Source: Taxawa tesnikishii (nom. ined.) (lineage: Eukaryota; Ascomycota; Dothideomycetes; Dothideales). From it: DNA of 64,000 nucleotides. Shown here piece after piece: positions 57,497-64,000 of the stretch. Both the position numbers and the translations under genes were made by a program. Numbering within the stretch: the stretch's first letter is position 1; each line of letters opens with the position of its first letter. The notes under the pieces are model-generated. The model saw only the letters and a list, made by a program, of their open reading frames with translations, did not search any database and was not told the origin of the DNA. The DNA lies in assembly GCA_030247885.1 (NCBI GenBank), contig JAPDRO010000004.1:1-64000 (forward strand), read 5' to 3'.

Positions 57497-59550
57497 ATGC
57501 CGAACTCCGGGCATTCTTCGCTCGCCATTCAGCTCGAGGCATTACTCTCCACCGCCGAGCTCCTCCAAGAGGATCGCGCGGCCGTCCTCCGCACCCTCGG
57601 GCTCCTTCGCGGGAGCAATGTGCCATACACGCGCCCAGGCGAGGTCACCGTTGCCGATGAATCAGGCCGCAAACGCCGCAAGCTCACCTCACTCCAAACT
57701 GTGCCATCATTGGAGACGACGGAGCCACGCCCAGCAGTTGGAACATCGTACGGCTTCCCCGGCTATGGATCTACTCCATCTATACAACCCACTGTGCCGA
57801 GTACTACTACGGAGGACAAGCCAGTAGCAGAAGAGGGTTCACTAGACGCGTCAAAAAGGCCTCCAGGCTCACGGAAAAGGCTCACAAGAGAAGAGGTCAC
57901 GGAGATCATCGAGCAAGAAGTGCAGAACATGATTGCCAGTTGGAAGGCGACAGACCTGCCAAAACTTGAGCTCAGGGCGCGCAAATACTGGAGACTGGCC
58001 GGAGAAGGGATGGAACCTGAGACGCGTGACGCATTGGTCAATAAGGCTAGGCGCGATATCCAACATCTAGAACAGAGACTGCAGAAAAACAAACAAGAGA
58101 TCCAGATTCTGGAATGGTCTTCTGTTGATGCGTTGAAAAAATCTGTTTGGCACTTGATGCTACCGTGGAAGACATCCAAACAGAGACCTGGAAGATTTCT
58201 GCGTATCAAAGGCAGGACAAGCCGCCATCGAAGAAGCGGCTGCTGGAAGAGCGGGCAAATACGCAAGCTCAAGAACAGCCACAGCCACAACCGAGTGTTC
58301 CAGGAAGCGGCAGGAAGATCATCTTGCGTGATGTTACGGATCACAACAGCCCTGGTGTAGTGATCGACGTGTCGTCCGAGATTCATGACCCAGATGCTGC
58401 CATGGAAGAGGCCGGAATGGCGGACGGAGCGGCAGGCGAAACAGCAGACGCTCAAGCAACTGCCCAGCTTCAGGCTGAAGCAGCCCAGGCAGAAGACATG
58501 GAGATCATCACGGAAGACAACATGGTACGTGCTTGGCGACAAAACGTGATCAGATGCTGGTGTTCCCAACAGCTCGTCAACTGGATATCCTCATTGCTTG
58601 CCGCAATGCCACGTCACAGCAGCATGTTAGACATTTAGCAACTACATGTGCCCGAAGAGTATCACTACACGGCCGCCCTCTTGGAAAACCCTCCCTCCTG
58701 TAGACGGCCTGTTGAGCACTAGCGAATAGTTGATCTGTGAGCTACTTTATGAAACCTGATAGTATACTAACTCCTACCAGGTGTCAGACAACGAAGTATC
58801 CGACGATGATATGGACGACTTCATCGTCCACGATACGTCCGGGCCAAAGTCCGCTTCTCGAAAGAAGGCTACACCCACCAAAGTGAAAACAGCAGCAACG
58901 CAAGAGAACCGCCCGTCTCCAATCCTTCACCTCGGCAAGCGGGTCAGGCATTCATCTGGCTCTGCTTCTGCCAGCAACACCCAGGTAATGCCGACCACGC
59001 CATCGAAACCTGGCCCAACCGTCATAGAGATTTCGTCAGACTCTCTCACGCCCTCACCCGCAAAGCCGAAGCCAGTCATCCCACAAAGAGAAAGACACGC
59101 ACTGTCATCAGGTTTACAATCCCAGCAGAAGACGAGCCCGTTGAGGCGGTCCACGCCTGGAGTTGGAGGGACCTACAGGACGAGAATGACGGCAAACGGC
59201 TCGTAGCAAAGGTTTTACTCGAACTTCTCGACGACAATAGCAAGAAAAACCTCAAATTTTTTCTTTCAAAGCCGCCCAGCGAGCGTCTCCGCCTGTTCCG
59301 ATCCGCACTCAATGCTGCACGCAGCCATCGCCAGATAGTAGAAGGCATGGGCTTGGCGGAGGGCATTGCTTTTGTTACAGCGGCAAGGCTGTATCATGTT
59401 TGGTGGCACAGGGAGCAACGTGCCTACCATCATCCGGAGATCGTTGAGGGGATTGAGGAGGAATACACGGATCTGGACGTTCAGCAGTTTCACCTGTTCC
59501 TGTTCAAGATGGTGCCGAAGATGGTTCTGGAGAAATTGCCGTTTAGGTAG
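57497..59550 (+). CDS. Unidentified conserved-looking protein, disordered middle
   Basis: Not recognised with certainty. It starts MPNSGHSSLAIQLEALLSTA at 57,497. Residues of about 130-220 form a charged helical region (LTREEVTEIIEQEVQNMIAS, then LPKLELRARKYWRLA and DIQHLEQRLQKNKQEIQI) that resembles the N-terminal region of some fungal SNF2-type proteins. A frame change near 58,149 at a TTT run leads to ALDATVEDIQTETWKISAYQ. An intron at 58,525-58,780 (256 nt, GTACGT, branch TACTAAC, CCAG) joins DNM to VSDNEVSDDDMDDFIVHD. A second frame change near 59,060 at a CCC run leads to HPTKRKTRTVIRFTIPAEDE and a globular-looking C-terminus ending MVPKMVLEKLPFR. No helicase motifs are present, so any SNF2 link is weak. 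Confidence 0.6.
58525..58780 (+). other. Long intron with perfect TACTAAC branch site
   Basis: Donor GTACGT, acceptor CTACCAG, and ATACTAACTCC about 18 nt before the acceptor. At 256 nt it is the longest intron I can place here, four to five times the local norm. It sits just before an acidic Ser/Asp stretch. Confidence 0.75.
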
Positions 59551-60303
59551 GTTGAACAATGACGGATGACTCGTGGCAGAAGGAGAACGGTGGCTGTATT
59601 GTGGCACTCGAATGGGATAGCGATGTGACATCCTTAGAGGCGAAGATGGGCGATTACTAAGTAGCTGTTTTCAGCAACTAGCTTGCACCGAGAACCAATT
59701 GCTATATATGGCAATGCAAGAACACTACTCTCACACCAATATACGCACAGCTAGTTCTTCGGACATTGACCCTGCAGGCCACTCGATCCTCACGGTAGGT
59801 CGCATCGAGGAGCCATCAAGCATACAACATACAGTCCTTCCAAAACCAATGTGACATGACCGCTGCCTTGCCATAGCGATAAGTGTGTGCAAGAACGCAC
59901 AGATGGGGATGGACCGGACCGTTGTGATATGTCTTGGCGTTGTGGTCTACCCTGGGGTAGGAGTCATTCTCCCCTCCTAATCTTTCTCTCCTCATCGCAC
60001 ACACATCTCGTCATGATACACTCCAGTCTTTCCAGCCCTCTTAGGCTGGCGGCGTGTCTCATCATCGTTGCCGATGTCTCCTTTTTCGATAGCCCCAACA
60101 GAGGGGTCCCGTCCATCTAAGCCCTCTGTTAACACCTGGACGGACTGAAGCCTGAAGGAGTCACCGTCCAGATCGCAGAGTATCGTACAGTAAGAAAGAA
60201 GACCTACAAGGAGGAGCCAGTGGTGGCTAGAACAGCCAATCACCGCTGTGAAGTAGAACCAAGAAGGACACCAAGTTGCAACCAGACCACGACCGCCATC
60301 ACC
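59551..60303. other. Intergenic, F-box promoter side
   Basis: 750 bp without a supported gene. The frame ending at 59,550 is followed by GTAGGT, so a further exon of the upstream gene cannot be excluded. Confidence 0.4.
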
Positions 60304-61460
60304 ATGTATCTCGACATCCTCCCCAACGAAACTATCACCCACATCTTCCTCCACCTTCCCACCGTCTCCTCCGCCATCGCTCTCTCCTCGACATGCCACC
60401 GATTCCGCCACATCTACTCCTCCTCCAAGAAGCTCCTGATCCTCAGCCGCGCCGCTGAACGCGAGTACGGTCCACTCTCCGAAGCCATTCAACTTGTCAC
60501 GCACAACGCCTCTCAATCCGCACACGTCCACCGCTCCGCACCCCTCTCAGAAGCCCTCCTCCGTTCCATCGTGCAAGTCGGCCGGGTCGCCGCCAAATGG
60601 GAAGACATTTACCCCTTCAAGAAATGGAAGACGGACTTTGAAGATCGGCGCATCCTATTCAGCGAAGAGAGATACGTGTTAAGAAGGGCCATATACAGGC
60701 TCTGGCTCTTCACTCGAGCGTTCCACAACAGAGACCATCCGAGAACGGGACGCTTGAACCCAATCACAGTGCGAGAGCGCGCGGCCCTGCTGCACAACTT
60801 CTCGACCGTGGAGCTGGCGGAGATGCTTGATGTACACAACGTCTTGCGGGATACCATTGCGCACAATATCTGCCCCTCAAATGGGAGCATCCGCCGCAAG
60901 TTTCAGAAACGGTTCCCGGACTCCCCACACCAGCTGCTGTTCAACAGCGCCTTCCCCAACAACCAGCAGCAGCACAGCCATTACAAGGATTCCATGCCGC
61001 TGTCGTCCTTCGTCCCCAATTTTGTCGCGGATGCTTCGTTCTACAGCAGCTCACCGTATGCCATGAGTACGTGCCAACCACTCGCCGGCAAAGGGAACAA
61101 ATACCTCCCTCCCGCACGCACGAGCCCGGCGCCGAGGGCTGGGGTGACGACATCATACACTACTACGTCGTCGAGGATATGCTGAAATTGGATCCCGCGC
61201 AGATACTCTGGCTGCGTGACAATGCGCCGCTGAAGAGTCAGGTAGAGATGTTCGTATGGAATCTTGACGCGGCGAGCTGTGAGTGGGAAGGAAGGGACGG
61301 TTGGAGCGGGGGATATGCGGGTGGTTGGTTCGACAACAATGGGGAGACGTTCGCGCAGACTTTGGCGTTTGTCGTACAGCAGAGGGGTGGGGAAATGGAG
61401 GAGTTGAAGGAGGGGTTGAGACCGGGGAGCTGGGGGTTGCGGTTGTGCATAAGGAGGTAG
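60304..61460 (+). CDS. F-box protein
   Basis: Probable substrate receptor of an SCF ubiquitin ligase. It begins MYLDILPNETITHIFLHLPT and continues SSAIALSSTCHRFRHIYSS, a clear N-terminal F-box (residues about 3-45). The following 250 residues are an uncharacterised substrate-binding part (WEDIYPFKKWKTDFED, TGRLNPITVRERAALLHNFS). Near 61,110-61,130, in CCTCCC runs, the frame changes, leading to HEPGAEGWGDDIIHYYVVED and MLKLDPAQILWLRDNAPLKS, ending at 61,460. The C-terminal block reads as a well-kept domain, so the frame change is probably a sequence error or a small missed intron. Confidence 0.82.
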
Positions 61461-62970
61461 AGGAGATGGAGGGGTGAGTAGGGTCGAGGATGGACGAGGG
61501 TGGCAGGCGATCCTGAGCACGCAAGCCTAAGTGACGAGTAGCCTACAGCTGTATGTCGTGATGCTGTTCAACTATACAGTGGCACTTTCACCTCCGGCCA
61601 TAGGCAACCAAGACTCAAGTACTCTTGAAGGTTTCCGGTAGTCGTACGTAAGCTGAGTCCAACGAGTCAAGGTCCATCATTCGAAGTCTTCGTCGTGGAC
61701 CTCCAGCTGGATCCGTTCAATGCTGGGCAAGGTAGAACGAAGAGAAGAGCCGGGTATCGAATGCGCAGGATTGGCAAACAGTCACGAGAGAGCTTTCCCG
61801 GGATGTACGCAGGATTGAACTATACGTCGAGAGTTCGACATGGGTGGCGTAGACCAACGAGCACATTCTCTTGTTCTAAAGGGTTGGGCAGATGACTTTG
61901 AACGAATGGCAGTTTGCCTTACTCCCAGTTTGACGGACATCGAGCGAAGGGCTGCGAATAGAGTGTGTGGTGTCTTCCTCTGCCTCAACATCACGGAATC
62001 TCTGCTGCATCTTCTGCCTGGCATCTGTATCTGCGTACGGTGGAGATGTTCGCACACACGCTTTCCGTGTCTCTCCAGCGCTATTGCAATGTCGCAACTT
62101 CGGCTACCGCCTTTCTGATCTGTGCGTACTGGCCATCACATAGGCATGGTGAAATAATACCCAGTTGAGGATGCTTCGAGAACACTTTATGGAGCAGGTG
62201 TGAGCATGTCCGCGGACTGTCGAAGGCGAAGAAGCGAGATGGTCGGTGCTCCATTGCGGCTTGGAGGTCATGTCCCAGGCATCCAGATTGTTGTTGGCTT
62301 CACCCTCGAGACCAGATGCCGGCCTCCTTGTCCGTGGGAGGCAGTACATTTTACCCGAATCCATGCACTTCTCAAGCGTCCAACATTTACCGACATAGGA
62401 AATTGTTGACACATCGGGTGACGATGATTTTTAGTCCGAGGGAAGCGGTCTTGGGGACGTAGATGTCCATTATCTGTGCGTGAGTACGGCAAGGGACAGT
62501 GGTAGCTGAGCCGAGAAAGATCGCCGTAACGAAATAGGCTGTCGGGATTGAATGGCAGAGTGGCCAGTGCCAAGTGAACGGGCAATTTACTGAAAGGGGA
62601 CGACCCTTTGTCGAAAGGCCCATGTTGTACGGTCAATTGGGCCTCCCATCGGCCGGCAGTGGAGGTTGATCTAGCTTGCACATGAGGATAACAAAGTAGC
62701 GGTCTCCCCAAGTATTCAGATATGGCACAACATTATAGTACGTCCAACCGTGAGAGCACGACATTGACATGAGTAATGTCGTAGAAGGAAGGGACACTAA
62801 TTGGAAGGATAAGATATCATTAAGAAAATCGCGAAGGGTAGGCTCGTCAGCACAAGAACCCTGCGTGCAAATAGAATATATTTTTACTGCAAAAACAGTA
62901 ATGCCATCGAGAGGCCGGTTGGCGCAATGTAAGTTAACATTCACCTTCACAACGTCTGGCTGTCCGCTAA
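61461..62970. other. Intergenic, no recognised gene
   Basis: 1.5 kb with only short overlapping frames; no recognised domain or repeat. Confidence 0.4.
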
Positions 62971-62973
62971 CAC

Positions 62974-63051
62974 GACCGATAGGGTAGCGCGTGCGCCTCC
63001 TATTCGACGACGAATAGCGCAAGGTTGCGGGTTCGAGTCCCGTGCTGGTCG
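62974..63051 (+). tRNA. tRNA-Arg(CCU)-like gene with 13-nt intron, 5' part irregular
   Basis: The T arm (GCGGG, loop TTCGAGT, CCCGT; B-box GGTTCGAGTCC) is standard. The anticodon stem TGCGC/GCGCA pairs perfectly. Its loop reads CTCCTA, then a 13-nt insert (63,003-63,015), then A, giving anticodon CCU (Arg) and an intron at the canonical place after base 37; the insert region can pair ATTCG with CGAAT. A TTTT terminator follows at 63,057. The 5' part is odd: GACC pairs with GGTC of the acceptor, but too few bases remain for a full D arm and the A-box is poor. It is therefore either a damaged or relic tRNA, or carries a small deletion in the assembly. Confidence 0.55.
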
Positions 63052-63060
63052 CCATCTTTT

Positions 63061-63331
63061 GCATCGATTCCTCCGATCAATAGTCCCTTTTTTGTTTGTA
63101 GAAGCAAATAATAGATAGACCACTTATCTTATAAGTACTGACTGGTCTGACAACAATGGAGATGCAGTTCGTTCCCTGGTATTTCCATGATCTCGGTCAT
63201 ATGCATCCGTTTTGTGTCTATTCCATCGGTGTCCTTTGTGGACAAACTCCAAACGCCTCGCTTCCTCATAAAACAAAATCACGCACATCCAGTGGAAGCG
63301 CCATCAGGCACTTCCACCCTTTTCCTCCTCT
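63061..63331. other. Short spacer tRNA / LTV1
   Basis: 270 bp; the 3' side of both the tRNA-like gene and LTV1. Nothing else seen. Confidence 0.4.
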
Positions 63332-64000
63332 TCAAGCTCTCGCACTCCTCGTCTTCCCAGCTCCAAATCTCGCAGGCCCTAACCCCTGCCTAATCTCATC
63401 CAGCTGCTGCATGCCCGTCTGGAACCCACTCTTCTTGATCCTGCGCCCGCGTCCCGGCTGCTTAGAATGCCCACCAATGAACTCATCCATGATGCTGTCG
63501 AAGTCACTCCTCACCAACTGCGGGGCTTCGCTGTCGGTCGCCCTGCTGTATGTACTGATTCCACTCGCCCGGCTCATGTCAGTCATCCCAGACACGCGCG
63601 ATGCCCCCGTCATTCCTGTCATGCCCGAAGCCAGAGATGCGGAATCGTCAAAATCGTCCGGCATATATCCGTCGTCTGCGTACTCCTCTTCGATCTTGTC
63701 GAACCGTGCATCAAGCAAAGACTGCGGCTCCGTGCGCGCTAGTGCAGAGGAGGTCATACTGTAGTTCGTGGTTGACGTGAGTGCGCCCTTGCGCTTCTTA
63801 CGCCGGCCGGATGCGAGTGAGGAGAGACCGGTTTGGATGCTGGATTCGTAGGCCGAAGGTGTGTTGCGTGCTGGCAGTGCTTTGGCCGCTTTGACATCCT
63901 TCTTGAACTTTGTGAACTCTTCGAGCCAGGCGCCGTCTGTAGGGTCTGAAGGCGGGGCAACGGTGGTATCTGCCGGGGAGGAAAGTCTACTTTCGAGTCG
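63332..64000 (-). CDS. LTV1: LTV1-like 40S ribosome biogenesis protein (C-terminal part)
   Basis: Late 40S maturation and export factor, related to yeast Ltv1. The gene runs off the right edge, so its N-terminus is missing. The frame is open from base 64,000 and reads PTDGAWLEEFTKFKKDVKAA, then YESSIQTGLSSLASGRRKKR and the family signature NYSMTSSALARTEPQSLLD followed by RFDKIEEEYADD. The C-terminus has RSDFDSIMDEFIGG and QQLDEIRQGLGPARFG, ending at 63,332. No frame break is visible in this part. It is the third ribosome- or splicing-linked core gene in the right half, marking chromosome interior. Confidence 0.85.
   Translation of the reverse strand, partial: RLESRLSSPADTTVAPPSDPTDGAWLEEFTKFKKDVKAAKALPARNTPSAYESSIQTGLSSLASGRRKKRKGALTSTTNYSMTSSALARTEPQSLLDARFDKIEEEYADDGYMPDDFDDSASLASGMTGMTGASRVSGMTDMSRASGISTYSRATDSEAPQLVRSDFDSIMDEFIGGHSKQPGRGRRIKKSGFQTGMQQLDEIRQGLGPARFGAGKTRSARA

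Noticed and set aside
62633-63064. 143-codon minus-strand frame beginning near MATSTGLEPATLRYSSS
   Set aside because: This is the reverse-strand translation of the tRNA-like gene, a well-known kind of spurious protein.

Overview
This window is a chromosome end of a filamentous ascomycete (Pezizomycotina). It starts with TTAGGG-type telomere repeats (CCCTAA on this strand). The other grounds are short spliceosomal introns of about 50-60 nt, extreme AT-rich blocks almost free of CpA/TpG (the mark of repeat-induced point mutation, RIP), and a gene set typical of Dothideomycetes. The class-level placement is inference from protein resemblance; no search was run.

Region by region. 1-75 is telomere. 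76-about 750 is a pyrimidine-rich strand with a single G. 750-1,430 is AT-rich and ends in a 24-bp minisatellite. 1,433-5,866 (minus) is a GC-rich telomere-linked gene that joins an OrsD-like zinc-finger N-terminus, a tyrosine-recombinase-like core and a RecQ-type helicase. 6,200-7,850 is a repeat cluster followed by a RIP block. 7,997-9,358 is an FAD monooxygenase gene. 10,159-10,738 holds a GPI-protein fragment and a 153-bp MITE. 10,750-17,700 is a long RIP block holding a fossil Copia LTR retrotransposon (about 11,330-16,806). 18,000-28,000 is accessory subtelomere: a coiled-coil membrane protein, a truncated LaeA-like methyltransferase, a P450, the isolated N-terminal domain of a STAND/NLR protein, a carboxylesterase and decayed sequence.

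From about 28.7 kb the content becomes mostly core: STE12, a FAF1-like rRNA-processing factor head-to-head with HIS6, LIN1/CD2BP2 head-to-head with UFD1, a MATE transporter convergent with UFD1, a secreted GH78-like alpha-L-rhamnosidase, a TM7S3/TM198-like membrane protein with a long polyglutamine, glutathione synthetase, an unidentified conserved-looking gene, an F-box protein, an intron-bearing tRNA-Arg(CCU)-like sequence, and LTV1 running off the right edge. The accessory genes do not form a biosynthetic cluster, since no backbone synthase is present.

Two cross-cutting observations matter for anyone using this annotation. First, many otherwise well-conserved genes (STE12, GSH2, LIN1, MATE, P450, GH78, F-box) carry one-base frame changes, mostly at short homopolymers, which suggests residual long-read error rather than mass pseudogenisation. 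Second, two genes (UFD1, GSH2) appear to use GC-AG introns, and in UFD1 that intron directly follows the ATG.
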